Shown here in pieces: positions 9,798 through 18,617 of a stretch of 64,000 nucleotides of DNA; positions within the stretch are counted from its first letter, which is position 1; each line of letters opens with the position of its first letter. The stretch covers positions 110,996 through 174,995 of the forward strand of contig SPAW01000003.1 in the NCBI GenBank assembly GCA_005239465.1. Direction: 5' to 3'. The DNA comes from Nitrospira sp. (lineage in GTDB: Bacteria > Nitrospirota > Nitrospiria > Nitrospirales > Nitrospiraceae). The translations under genes were made by a program, and so were the position numbers. The notes under the pieces are model-generated. The model made no database searches. It saw nothing but the letters and a program-made list of their open reading frames with translations, and was not told where the DNA came from.

Positions 9798-10442
9798 ATG
9801 AGTCTTGAGCTTCTCGGCCGTGTCCATAAAGAGCTGTCGATTACTGGCGGTGCGTTCTATGAGGCCATCCTCGCCATTTCGGAACGCGTGAACCGGAAGG
9901 TACAGATCATTCGCCTTCACTGGCACGCATCGACGCTGCTCCAACGTATGGAGCACCTGACCGGCGAAGTCGGTCAGCAGATTGTCGATCAGGTCTCTCG
10001 CCGATTCCTGGCAAGAAACCAACCCGACTCCACCCTCAGCATGCTCGATGCGACGCTGACCCAGGCGACAGTTCGCGTCCATGAGTTGAAGCAGTTGCTG
10101 GTCCAGGTCGACGCGCAAATCCGGGAACTCAAACTTGAAGCGATCCATGATGATTTGCTCCGCCTCCAACGAGACTTGAGCCTTCGGTCGGCTGGCATTG
10201 AACGGCTGTCGATCACCCGTGGCGCCGCCGCGGTCGGACAGTCGATAAGCGCGATGCCTCGATCATCTTCTGTCCACATCGCCGCTATTTTGCGTGGGCC
10301 CTTTCTGTTAGCTCCAGCTGAGGAACTTGTCTTCCGATCTGATGATATCGTCGTGCTGATCGGAATCCAGTCAGATTTGGACCAATTTATCACATGGTTT
10401 ACCAGCCGCCCGCTCAAAACCCCTACGACCAAATCTGCTTAG
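9798..10442 (+). CDS. RCK_C (TrkA-C) domain protein with helical N-terminus
   Basis: Residues 1-150 look helical and coiled-coil rich (QVDAQIRELKLEAIHDDLL). The C-terminus (about 155-205: ILRGPFLLAPAEELVFRSDD then IVVLIG) matches the RCK_C/TrkA-C ligand-binding domain that regulates potassium and cation transporters and often senses nucleotides. There is no RCK_N domain and no transport gene next to it, so it is an orphan regulator-like protein of unknown partner. The htrA gene follows 69 nt downstream on the same strand. Confidence 0.65.
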   Translation: MSLELLGRVHKELSITGGAFYEAILAISERVNRKVQIIRLHWHASTLLQRMEHLTGEVGQQIVDQVSRRFLARNQPDSTLSMLDATLTQATVRVHELKQLLVQVDAQIRELKLEAIHDDLLRLQRDLSLRSAGIERLSITRGAAAVGQSISAMPRSSSVHIAAILRGPFLLAPAEELVFRSDDIVVLIGIQSDLDQFITWFTSRPLKTPTTKSA

Positions 10443-10454
10443 GATGGATGATAG

Positions 10455-10483
10455 TAGGCACATCGCCACTTATTCGATACAAT
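10455..10483 (+). promoter_or_regulatory. Candidate sigma70 promoter of htrA
   Basis: TAGGCA (10455-10460), 17-nt spacer, TACAAT (10478-10483). It overlaps the upstream possible ATG at 10482 and so supports ATG 10512 as the true start. Confidence 0.45.
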
Positions 10484-10511
10484 GACAACAAGATCTAATG
10501 AGGCGTTACCC

Positions 10512-11903
10512 ATGATTTTGTATCGATCACTCTCGCTTGTATCCCTCATCCTGTTGGTCCTCGCTCTCCTTGTGCCGTCAGCCACCATTGCAGAACAGAG
10601 TGCCGTTGCCGCATTGACTGACTCGCCCGGCATCCGGATGCTGGAAGAAATCCAGACCGTCATTACCGATTTGGCCGAACATGCCAAACCCTCGGTGGTG
10701 AACCTCTTTCCGCTTCCGAGTCCAGGCCGACCCCGCGAAGGGCCAGGTGAGCGCACGCCGAATGCGTCGGGCTCCGGCTCCGGCCTTATTGTAGACAGCG
10801 ACGGCCACATCGTCACGAATAACCATGTGGTCGGCGATGCCGCTGAGATCGAAGTGCGGCTCTTCGACAAGACAAAACTGATCGCACAAGTGATCGGCAA
10901 AGATCCTGACACCGATCTGGCGCTGCTTAAGGTGACGGCAGACCGGCCTCTGCCCAGTGCGCGATTTGGCGATTCCACCACCGTCAAAGTCGGCCAATGG
11001 GTACTCGCGGTGGGTAATCCCTTTGGGCTCGACCGTACGGTGACTCTCGGCGTCGTCAGCGGCATCGGACGGGAAAACATCAATCTGTCGCGCTACGAAA
11101 ACTTCATTCAAACCGATGCTTCGATCAATCCGGGCAATTCCGGCGGCCCGCTATTCAATCTCCGCGGTGAGGTGATCGGTATTAACACGGCGATCATCAA
11201 CTTTGCCCAGGGCATCGGGTTTGCCATTCCGTCTAATATGGCCAAGCAGATCATTGAACAGCTGTTAGCGAAGGGCAAGGTGGTGAGAGGATGGCTTGGC
11301 GTCGGCATTCAACCGTTGACGGCTGAGCTGGCCAAGAAATTCGGCGTCACGGAAGGCGAAGGTGTGCTGGTCAATGAAGTCTTCGAGAAAGATCCTGCGG
11401 CGGCGGCAGGAATTAAGCCCGGCGACATTATCGTCAGAATCGATGGCGCCGTAGTCGATTCGCCGAATAAGTTGTCGCGGCTGATCGGCACGCTCCCTCC
11501 TGGCGCCACCTCGAAGATTGAAGTGGTCCGGGACCTCAAACATCTGATCTTGGATGTCCCGCTGAGCGAGCGACGCGATGCCGCGGTTGTGGTGTCGATC
11601 CCGCAAGCCAGGACGGAAGGGAAACTAGGCTTCGACGTGCAAGACCTGACGGCGGGACTGGCGGACAAATTCAAACTGCGTGAATCGAAAGGTGTGCTGA
11701 TCACCAAAGTGGAACCCAGTAGCCTCGCCCAGGCCGAAGGCCTCCGGGAAGGCGATCTCATCAAGGAAGTGAATCGCGTCGAAGTCGCCTCCGTCGGGGA
11801 ATTCACCTCGGCCATCACGAGGGTTCGGCGAGGGGAAACGGTGTTGCTCCGCGTGCTTCGAGAGAACCGCGCGTTCTACGTCGTCCTCAAGTCCACTGAC
11901 TGA
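10512..11903 (+). CDS. Periplasmic serine protease HtrA/DegP family
   Basis: Envelope quality-control protease/chaperone. Signal peptide to about residue 28, trypsin-like domain with the catalytic triad H105 (NNHVV), D135 (DTDLALLK) and S210 (NPGNSGGPL), then two PDZ domains (about 285-370 and 385-460), the DegP/DegQ layout. The protein is 463 aa. ATG 10512 has GAGG 8 nt upstream; the frame extends 10 codons further to 10482 without a ribosome site and into the promoter. Confidence 0.93.
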   Translation: MILYRSLSLVSLILLVLALLVPSATIAEQSAVAALTDSPGIRMLEEIQTVITDLAEHAKPSVVNLFPLPSPGRPREGPGERTPNASGSGSGLIVDSDGHIVTNNHVVGDAAEIEVRLFDKTKLIAQVIGKDPDTDLALLKVTADRPLPSARFGDSTTVKVGQWVLAVGNPFGLDRTVTLGVVSGIGRENINLSRYENFIQTDASINPGNSGGPLFNLRGEVIGINTAIINFAQGIGFAIPSNMAKQIIEQLLAKGKVVRGWLGVGIQPLTAELAKKFGVTEGEGVLVNEVFEKDPAAAAGIKPGDIIVRIDGAVVDSPNKLSRLIGTLPPGATSKIEVVRDLKHLILDVPLSERRDAAVVVSIPQARTEGKLGFDVQDLTAGLADKFKLRESKGVLITKVEPSSLAQAEGLREGDLIKEVNRVEVASVGEFTSAITRVRRGETVLLRVLRENRAFYVVLKSTD

Positions 11904-11909
11904 TGCACC

Positions 11910-14012
11910 TCAGTGGGCAGCCACGGCGTGCCGTTCAGCCTTGTGCTGCTCGATGACCTTTCCGGCCAGCTCGCGCGGCACTTCGTCGTAGCGGGCGAAA
12001 TCCATCACATAGCTTCCCCGCCCTCCCGTCATCGCATTGAGCACCGGCGCATACTTGAGCAGCTCCGCGAGCGGCACGAGCGCCTTGATCTGCTCGGCAT
12101 GGTCATTCGCGCTGACGGACACGATGCGGCCTCGTCTTGCGTTCAAGTCTCCCATCACCGTCCCCACAGCATCGGTCGGCGCATCGATCTCGACCGTCAT
12201 CATCGGTTCGAGCAGCACCGGATGCGCAGTTTCCATTGCTTTTTTGAAGGCCATCGACCCTGCAATCTTGAACGACATCTCGGACGAGTCGACCACGTGA
12301 TAGGACCCGTCGTAGACGGACACGTGTACATCGACGACGGGAAAACCGCTCAACCCCCCTTCGCGCATCGCCTCGATCACACCCTTCTCCACAGCCGGGA
12401 TGAAGTTCCGGGGGATCGCCCCTCCGACGACGCGATTCTCAAAGGTGAACCCGTTGCCGCGCGGCAACGGCGTCACTTCCAGCCAACAATCGCCGTATTG
12501 CCCATGGCCGCCCGTCTGTTTCTTGTACTTGCCCTGCGCCTGAGACTTGGCCTTGAGCGTTTCACGGTAGGGAATCTTCGGCGTGTGCAAGGTGACATCG
12601 GCCCCGAATTTTCGATGGAGTTTCTCCAACGCCAGATCGATATGAAGTTGACCCATGCCGCTGAGCACCATCTCTTTCGTCTCCACATTGCGCATAAATT
12701 CCAGCGTCGGATCTTCCTCGATCAACTTATGCAGGCCAAGACTGACCTTATCGATCTCCGCTTTGGACTTAGCCTCAATCGCAAACGACAAGACAGGCCG
12801 CGGAAGACCAAGCCCCGGATAGCATATGGGCTCATTCTCTTGACAGAGCGTGTCACCGGCCTGGGTATCCTTTAATTTACCAACGGCCACGATCTCCCCT
12901 GCCCTCGCCGATCCCACGGCTATATGCCGTTTCCCGAATACCGTGTAGAAATGACCGAGCTTCTCGCGCACATGCCGCGATGCATTCAACACCGTTGAAT
13001 CAGCATGGATGGTTCCTGACGACACTCGACAATAGGACAGACGGCCGACGAAGGGATCGATCAGTGTTTTGAAAACGTAGGCCGAAAATGGCTCCTGTAC
13101 ACTCCCCTTCCGTTCACACGCGTGACCCGTATCTGGATGCACCCCTCGCAATGGACGCGCAGCACCGCGTTCGGCAGGCGACGGCAACAGTCCAACGATA
13201 GCATCCAGCAGCGACCAGACTCCCACGTTGCGCATTGCGGACCCGGCATACACCGGAAGAAATTGCCTAGAAAGGATGTCGGAGCGAAGTCCTTGGACTA
13301 ATTCCTCTCGGTTCAGATCTCCCTGTGCTATATACGCCTCAAGAAGCTTCTCCTCGCTCTCGGCCACCGCCTCGATGAGCTGCTTACGTGCTTCCTGCAC
13401 TGCCGGTTCCAGATAAACCGGGACCGATGCCAGTTCAACCTTGGCGGAGGTCGGTCCAGACCGTATGAGTTTCTCATGGAGCACGTCGACCACGCCCTCT
13501 AACCGGGGACCTAAATCAACCGGTACCACCATGGGGATCGGGACGCATTCGAGTTGCTTGCGACAGACCTCCAATGCACTTTGAAGCGAAGCCCCTTCCT
13601 TATCCAGTCCGTTCACGAAAAGGAGACAGGGAAGGTCGAGTTCTTTGATCCGTGCCCACAGGCGCACCAATTCGGTCCGGACACCGACGCTGCCATCGAG
13701 GACAATGATAACGGCATCGACGGCCCGCAATGCAGCGAGCGGTTCTCCGAGAAGGCTGAGTGCCCCGGGAGGATCGACGAGAGTAATGCTGGTTTGATTC
13801 CAGATGAAATGGAGCAGGCTGGTACTGGCAGAACTTCTATGATGGAGTTCTTCCGGTTCGAAATCTGAAACGGTCGTGCCCTGAGTGACGGCGCCGAGGG
13901 CTGGAATGGCCCCGCTGACATACAGGATGGCCTCACTGAGGGATGTCTTGCCTGCGCCGACGTTGGACACAATCGCGACATTTCTGACGGGCTCCACACG
14001 GGTCTCTTCCAT
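11910..14012 (-). CDS. EF-G-like GTPase with altered GTPase motifs
   Basis: 700-aa protein with the five-domain layout of elongation factor G (domain IV RNYIPAVEKG-like segment, C-terminal RRGRIVS). It differs from housekeeping FusA in key places: P-loop SNVGAGKTS (16-24), G3 DPPG (80-83) instead of DTPG, and G4 NGLD (134-137) instead of NKxD. Such paralogues are common beside true EF-G; their role is not well defined and loss of GTP specificity is possible. GAGGAGGG precedes ATG 14012. It is convergent with htrA (6 nt apart) and downstream of radC. Confidence 0.85.
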   Translation of the reverse strand: MEETRVEPVRNVAIVSNVGAGKTSLSEAILYVSGAIPALGAVTQGTTVSDFEPEELHHRSSASTSLLHFIWNQTSITLVDPPGALSLLGEPLAALRAVDAVIIVLDGSVGVRTELVRLWARIKELDLPCLLFVNGLDKEGASLQSALEVCRKQLECVPIPMVVPVDLGPRLEGVVDVLHEKLIRSGPTSAKVELASVPVYLEPAVQEARKQLIEAVAESEEKLLEAYIAQGDLNREELVQGLRSDILSRQFLPVYAGSAMRNVGVWSLLDAIVGLLPSPAERGAARPLRGVHPDTGHACERKGSVQEPFSAYVFKTLIDPFVGRLSYCRVSSGTIHADSTVLNASRHVREKLGHFYTVFGKRHIAVGSARAGEIVAVGKLKDTQAGDTLCQENEPICYPGLGLPRPVLSFAIEAKSKAEIDKVSLGLHKLIEEDPTLEFMRNVETKEMVLSGMGQLHIDLALEKLHRKFGADVTLHTPKIPYRETLKAKSQAQGKYKKQTGGHGQYGDCWLEVTPLPRGNGFTFENRVVGGAIPRNFIPAVEKGVIEAMREGGLSGFPVVDVHVSVYDGSYHVVDSSEMSFKIAGSMAFKKAMETAHPVLLEPMMTVEIDAPTDAVGTVMGDLNARRGRIVSVSANDHAEQIKALVPLAELLKYAPVLNAMTGGRGSYVMDFARYDEVPRELAGKVIEQHKAERHAVAAH

Positions 14013-14099
14013 GGCATGCCCTCCTCATTCAGTAGAACACTGTTTAGACCATCAAACTCTTCACTTCTGTTCTGTAACTATGTCCATCGCACACCGACA

Positions 14100-14816
14100 T
14101 TAGTCGTCACTCCCTTGCCCTTTGAGCCATCCCTCGTCAGCAAAACTCACATACCGGTCATCCCCGACAATCAAATGGTCCAACACTCGGATACCGAGAA
14201 GTTTGCCGGCTGCCGCCAATCGATCCGTCAACTGCCGATCTTCCAGGCTCGGAGTAGGATCTCCGCTGGGATGGTTATGAAGAAAGATAATGCCGGCCGC
14301 AGACTCACGCACCGCAAAGGCGAACACTTCGCGTGGATGGACGACGCTGAGTGTCAGGCTCCCTTCGGAAACGGTGGCCTCTTTCACCACCGTATTTTTG
14401 GCATCAAGAAGCACCACTTTGAAGATCTCATGCTTCACATCGCGTAGCGCGGGATGAAAATGCTTGAAGAGATCGGCGCTCGACGACACGCGTGTGCCGG
14501 TCGAGAGCGGTACCGCTATGGATCGTCTCCCTAGTTCGACGGCCGCTTTGAGTTGAGCCGCTTTCGCAGGCCCCACTCCCTGAATCGCACAGAGCTCTTC
14601 AACACCGCACTTCGCCAACCCACCGACACCTCCGACTTGATCAAGTAATTCGATGGCCACTTGCACAGCAGACGAATCGCGACGACCTGTTCTCAGGAGA
14701 ATCGCCAGGAGATGTGCGTCTGAAAGAGCATCGGGGCCCTTCGCGAGAAGCCGTTCACGGGGACGTTCGGTTTCAGGCCAGTACGTAATTCCCTTCCCCC
14801 GCACGGTGCCCGTCAT
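14100..14816 (-). CDS. radC: RadC/UPF0758 family JAB-domain protein
   Basis: Helix-hairpin-helix-like N-terminus (AIQGVGPAKAAQLKAAVELG, about 65-85) and C-terminal JAB/MPN domain with the JAMM metal site HNHPSGDPTPSLED (about 165-178). It has the 238-aa length usual for RadC. The role in repair is historic and uncertain; metalloprotease or nuclease activity is inferred from the fold. ATG 14816 is chosen because GAGGGA lies 4-5 nt upstream, rather than TTG 14837. The next gene downstream is the EF-G-like gene. Confidence 0.93.
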   Translation of the reverse strand: MTGTVRGKGITYWPETERPRERLLAKGPDALSDAHLLAILLRTGRRDSSAVQVAIELLDQVGGVGGLAKCGVEELCAIQGVGPAKAAQLKAAVELGRRSIAVPLSTGTRVSSSADLFKHFHPALRDVKHEIFKVVLLDAKNTVVKEATVSEGSLTLSVVHPREVFAFAVRESAAGIIFLHNHPSGDPTPSLEDRQLTDRLAAAGKLLGIRVLDHLIVGDDRYVSFADEGWLKGQGSDD

Positions 14817-15002
14817 ACATCCCTCTTCGTTGAACAAAAAAATGACAGCGCGGACGTTTTTGTACTAGTTATACCAACCGCTTTTACCCCTTGAGATAAA
14901 TACGTAACTCGTAACTCATTGAAATATTGAAATACGACAAATTGGTGCAGCTCTTGCTTGACTACGCCAACAGCTGTGAACGTAGAAACCTGGGAGGGAT
15001 CA

Positions 15003-15176
15003 ATGGAATGTCCGAAGTGCAAAGGCCTGATGATGTTGGAACGGTTTTCGGATTTCTTTCTCATATTCTACGCATGGAAGTGCATCAACTGCGGCGCCAT
15101 TATTGATCGCACCATCTCCAACAATCGAAGAAAGAGCTTGGCAGCACGGGATCCCCAGCCTGTCGCCACTCGCTAA
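15003..15176 (+). CDS. Small zinc-ribbon protein
   Basis: 57-aa protein starting MECPKCKGLMMLERF with two CxxC pairs (CPKC at 3-6 and CINC near 27), a single zinc ribbon followed by a basic tail. GGGAGGG lies 3-5 nt before ATG 15003. An in-frame ATG at 14958 has no such site. Function unknown; nucleic-acid or protein binding is typical of the fold. It is divergent from radC. Confidence 0.7.
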   Translation: MECPKCKGLMMLERFSDFFLIFYAWKCINCGAIIDRTISNNRRKSLAARDPQPVATR

Positions 15177-15461
15177 GCTCACAGCTTCGGCTCACGAACC
15201 CGATCCGCAATGATTACGCTGGGGCATCACTCTTACGGATCGGGCGATCACAACCGGTCGCAATCAGCCGCCGCATTATAGTCCTCCCCCTGGGAGACCG
15301 TCAAAACAGAAGTTTAGTAGACTCACCGGCTCTTCGGCAGTTCCGAGCCTTCTAAATCACCTCCTGGTAGATTGATTCGACTCCAATGATCCGACTTTTC
15401 TTGACCCCTTCAAAAACGCTATGTTAGAGTCACGTGCACTAGAGAATGGCAGTCATCTGAC

Positions 15462-16031
15462 ATGCGCGTCATTGCAGGAACCCACCGAGGCCGGCACCTC
15501 CGCGGGCCGCAGGGAGCCGCTCTCCGTCCCACTTCCGACCGGGTTCGGGAAGCACTGTTCTCAATTCTTGGAAATCGGCTTCTGAACAGTCGCTTTCTGG
15601 ATCTCTATGCAGGGACGGGGGCCGTCGGTATCGAGGCATTGAGTCGAGGCGTCACGCATGTCACATGTGTCGAATCGAGCGCGAAGGCGTTGAAACTCCT
15701 GCGTCAGAATGTCTTGGATTGTAAGATGGGCCATCAGATGACCGTTCAAGCCCAAACAGTAAAACAGTTCCTCGGCCGGCCAAATCAGTGGAGCGGCCCA
15801 TACGACATAGTATTTGCCGACCCGCCTTATGCCATCGCGCAGGAGCTTGAATCGTTGTTTGACGATGCGGCGACCGATCGCCTTTTCGCCGCCGACTCCT
15901 GGCTGGTCGTCGAACATGCAGAGAAGACACCACTGCCCACCCATCTGGGCCGAAGCGCCTTCTTACGCCGATATCACTACGGCGACACCGCGTTATCCCT
16001 CTTTTCGTTTTCCGGCGCGGCACAGCCATGA
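15462..16031 (+). CDS. rsmD: 16S rRNA (guanine966-N2)-methyltransferase
   Basis: SAM-dependent methyltransferase of 189 aa. It begins MRVIAGTHRGRHL with the RPTSDRVREALF segment, the SAM-binding LDLYAGTGAVGIEAL loop (about 46-60) and the catalytic DPPY (about 119-122), all typical of RsmD. It modifies G966 of 16S rRNA. Its stop overlaps the coaD start by 4 nt, a pairing of rsmD and coaD seen in many bacteria. Confidence 0.96.
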   Translation: MRVIAGTHRGRHLRGPQGAALRPTSDRVREALFSILGNRLLNSRFLDLYAGTGAVGIEALSRGVTHVTCVESSAKALKLLRQNVLDCKMGHQMTVQAQTVKQFLGRPNQWSGPYDIVFADPPYAIAQELESLFDDAATDRLFAADSWLVVEHAEKTPLPTHLGRSAFLRRYHYGDTALSLFSFSGAAQP

Positions 16032-16516
16032 AGATTGGCATCTACCCCGGCACATTCGACCCCATCACACACGGCCACTCCGACATCATCACCCGCAGTC
16101 TGCGCGTATTCGACAAGGTAGTGATTGCCGTCGCTCCCAATCCGTCAAAGCACCCGCTCTTCAATTTGGCCGAGCGACTTGATATGGTGAAATTGGTCAT
16201 GAAGGATCTCGGCCAAGTGGAAGTGACGGCGTTCGATGGATTGTTGGTCGACTATGTCGAACGGTCCGGCGCTCACGCCATTATTCGGGGCTTGCGCGCA
16301 ATTTCAGACTTTGAACATGAATTTCAGATGGCCCTCATCAACCGAAAGCTGGCCAAGAAAGTTGAGACGGTGTTTTTGATGCCGAGCGAAGAATATTCTT
16401 ATCTTTCGTCTACCATCATCAAAGATGTGGCCAGCCACGGCGGAGCCTTGACCGAATTTCTTCACCCCGAAGTAGCACGACGCTTACAAGAACGTATCCG
16501 AAGTCTTAAGTCATGA
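16028..16516 (+). CDS. coaD: Phosphopantetheine adenylyltransferase
   Basis: Catalyses the penultimate step of coenzyme A synthesis (4'-phosphopantetheine + ATP). The 162-aa protein has the nucleotidyltransferase motif GTFDPITHGH (8-17), RGLRAISDFEHE (about 91-102) and EYSYLSSTIIKD (about 122-133), complete for CoaD. It starts within the rsmD stop (ATGA) and its own end overlaps the aminotransferase start by 4 nt, so the three genes are translationally coupled. Confidence 0.97.
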   Translation: MKIGIYPGTFDPITHGHSDIITRSLRVFDKVVIAVAPNPSKHPLFNLAERLDMVKLVMKDLGQVEVTAFDGLLVDYVERSGAHAIIRGLRAISDFEHEFQMALINRKLAKKVETVFLMPSEEYSYLSSTIIKDVASHGGALTEFLHPEVARRLQERIRSLKS

Positions 16517-17709
16517 AACTTGCTGCGCGTGTGAGTCGCATCGCCCCTTCCCCTACCTTAGCTATGACCGCTACGGCCAAGGCCATGGCTGCGCAGGGAC
16601 TCGATGTCGTCGATTTCTCGTCAGGAGAACCGGACTTCGACACCCCTGAACCGGTGAAGGCCGCCGCCGAAGCGGCCATTCGAGCCGGCTTTACCAAGTA
16701 CACTCCGTCATCGGGAATCGATGAACTACGCCAAGCTATTATCGAGAAGCTTTATACCGAGCAAGGGTTGCGGTATGAGAAATCGCAAATCCTGGTATCG
16801 TGTGGCGCCAAACACTCGCTCTATAACTTGGCCGAAGCATTCTTGGAAGCGGGCGATGAGATCATCATTCCGGCGCCTTACTGGGTTTCGTATTCCGACC
16901 AAGCACTGCTGAACGATGCGACACCGCTGTTCCTGTCAACCAGCGAAACCAACGGGTATGCGATCAATCCAGACGACTTGCAGCGATTGGTCACGCCCCG
17001 AACCAAGGCGATTATCGTCAATAGTCCCTGCAATCCAACCGGCGCCACCTATGATCGGAAAACACTCGAAGCGATCGCGACCATCGCCGTCCGTCACAAA
17101 ATTCTGATTATCTCCGACGAGATTTACGAAAAAGTGCTCTACGATGGAGCGACGCACATCAGCATTGCCACACTGAGTCCAGAGGTGGCGGCCCAGACTG
17201 TGGTCATCAACGGCGTCTCGAAAGCCTATGCCATGACAGGCTGGCGCATCGGGTATGCTGCCGGACCCAAAGATCTCCTCACGGCCATGGCGAATATTCA
17301 GAGTCAGAGTACATCGAATCCCTGTTCGATATCCCAAAAAGCGGCCGTCGCCGCCCTGAAGCTCGGCGGACCGTTTACCGAGAAGATGGTCGTAGAGTTC
17401 GACCGCAGGAGGAAATTCATGGTCGACCGATTGAACAGCATTCCCGGTGTGACCTGTCGAATGCCGAGCGGAGCGTTCTATGCATTTCCGAATATAAGCG
17501 GCGTGCTTGGCCGACAAGGACCAACTGGCCCCATCACATCACCACAGGAGTTGGCGAACCATCTCCTGAAGGAAGCCCAGGTGGCCGTAGTGCCTGGAGA
17601 GCCGTTCGGGAGCCGGCATCACATACGGCTGTCATACGCAACCAGCATGGAGGCGATCCAGCGCGGGCTTGACCGCCTTGCGAAGACGTTTGGAAAGCTT
17701 TTCGTGTGA
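16513..17709 (+). CDS. Class I aspartate-type aminotransferase
   Basis: PLP-dependent aminotransferase, 398 aa. It shows the subgroup Ib pattern: SSGEPDFDTP (35-44), NSPCNPTGATY near 172-182, SDEIYEKV near 203, and SKAYAMTGWRIG with the PLP lysine near 236. Aspartate or other amino-acid:2-oxoacid transfer is likely; exact specificity cannot be read. It is the last gene of the rsmD-coaD unit. Confidence 0.92.
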   Translation: MKLAARVSRIAPSPTLAMTATAKAMAAQGLDVVDFSSGEPDFDTPEPVKAAAEAAIRAGFTKYTPSSGIDELRQAIIEKLYTEQGLRYEKSQILVSCGAKHSLYNLAEAFLEAGDEIIIPAPYWVSYSDQALLNDATPLFLSTSETNGYAINPDDLQRLVTPRTKAIIVNSPCNPTGATYDRKTLEAIATIAVRHKILIISDEIYEKVLYDGATHISIATLSPEVAAQTVVINGVSKAYAMTGWRIGYAAGPKDLLTAMANIQSQSTSNPCSISQKAAVAALKLGGPFTEKMVVEFDRRRKFMVDRLNSIPGVTCRMPSGAFYAFPNISGVLGRQGPTGPITSPQELANHLLKEAQVAVVPGEPFGSRHHIRLSYATSMEAIQRGLDRLAKTFGKLFV

Positions 17710-17785
17710 TCAAGTCGTCCCTTGACTGTTTCGTTCCCAGTATTATCTGCTGGCGAATAGCTGAGCCAGCTGCGGAGGGTTGATC

Positions 17786-18166
17786 GTGCCGACTTACGAA
17801 TACCTGTGCCAGGAATGTTCATACAAGTTTGAATTGAAGCAGAGCATGAAGGATGATCCGGTCGCAACCTGCGCACAATGCGGGAAGCCGGTCAACAGAA
17901 TTATCTCGGCTCCTGCCATCATGTTTAAAGGCAGCGGGTGGTACGTCACCGATTACTCGGACAAGATGAAACCGCCCACGGGCGAGTCCTCGGATTCGAC
18001 ATCCAGCCCGACGAAAGAAACGGCAGAGAGCGCCTCAACAACGCCAGCGGCGCCCGCCGCCGCGTCCGCCACGACACCTTCTACGCCATCATCCGGCGGT
18101 GGGACAGGAACTTCGTCGACACCAAGCAGCACATCTCCATCGGGAAACTCTTCGAGCTCAACCTGA
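17786..18166 (+). CDS. FmdB-type zinc-ribbon protein with low-complexity tail
   Basis: Starts MPTYEYLCQECSYKFEL with two CxxC pairs (CQEC and CAQC), the FmdB_1 regulatory zinc ribbon, followed by an 85-residue Ser/Thr/Pro/Ala-rich tail that is probably disordered. GTG 17786 is chosen because GGAGGG lies 6 nt upstream and MPTYEY is the family start. A second, shorter FmdB protein is encoded at 52690. It is convergent with the lipoprotein gene 9 nt away. Confidence 0.85.
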   Translation: MPTYEYLCQECSYKFELKQSMKDDPVATCAQCGKPVNRIISAPAIMFKGSGWYVTDYSDKMKPPTGESSDSTSSPTKETAESASTTPAAPAAASATTPSTPSSGGGTGTSSTPSSTSPSGNSSSST

Positions 18167-18175
18167 CAGATTCCG

Positions 18176-18568
18176 CTAACGCTTGGTTGCCGTCTTTTTC
18201 TTGACCGGCTGCTTGGCGGCTGGTTTCGCGGTCGATTTGGCCGGAGCCTTGTGAGCCGTCGCCTTCACGGCTTTCGCGCGCGCCGCATCAAGCTGGTTTT
18301 GTAAACTCGTGATCATTCCCGTCTTTTCTCGATTGACCCGACTCAGATCATCGATCTGCGTTTGCATGTCCTGTTTCGCCTTCGATAAATCGTTGACCTG
18401 CGCCTGGAGCTGAGTCCTTTCCATCGTCAACGTCTGCGTCTCCGATCGCAGTTGCTCAATCTGCGCCTGCAATGCCGGCGGCCAGTAGTCGCACCCCGAC
18501 ATGCTCAGCACCAGAGCGAACCCCAGCACTACGCCGAGAGATCTCATCGCCCGTCTTCTCATCACCAT
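18176..18568 (-). CDS. Coiled-coil lipoprotein with Lys/Ala-rich C-terminus
   Basis: A signal peptide ends in the lipobox LSMSGC (Cys near 26). A continuous heptad-rich coiled coil follows (about 32-90, QIEQLRSETQTL...) and then a Lys/Ala/Pro-rich tail (KSTAKPAAKQPVKKK) that could touch peptidoglycan or acidic partners. AGGAGG lies 9 nt before ATG 18568. It is the last gene of the purH-purD-tsaC strand. Function unknown; layout recalls Lpp-like and murein-hydrolase activator lipoproteins. Confidence 0.75.
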   Translation of the reverse strand: MVMRRRAMRSLGVVLGFALVLSMSGCDYWPPALQAQIEQLRSETQTLTMERTQLQAQVNDLSKAKQDMQTQIDDLSRVNREKTGMITSLQNQLDAARAKAVKATAHKAPAKSTAKPAAKQPVKKKTATKR

Positions 18569-18617
18569 ATCCAGGTTCCTCCTTTCATCGAATCTGCATC
18601 GATGCGCGCATGAATTC

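Noticed and set aside
11913-12875. 320-aa plus-strand open frame
   Set aside because: It is antisense to the well-supported EF-G-like gene, has no ribosome site and reads as His/Arg-rich low-quality sequence.
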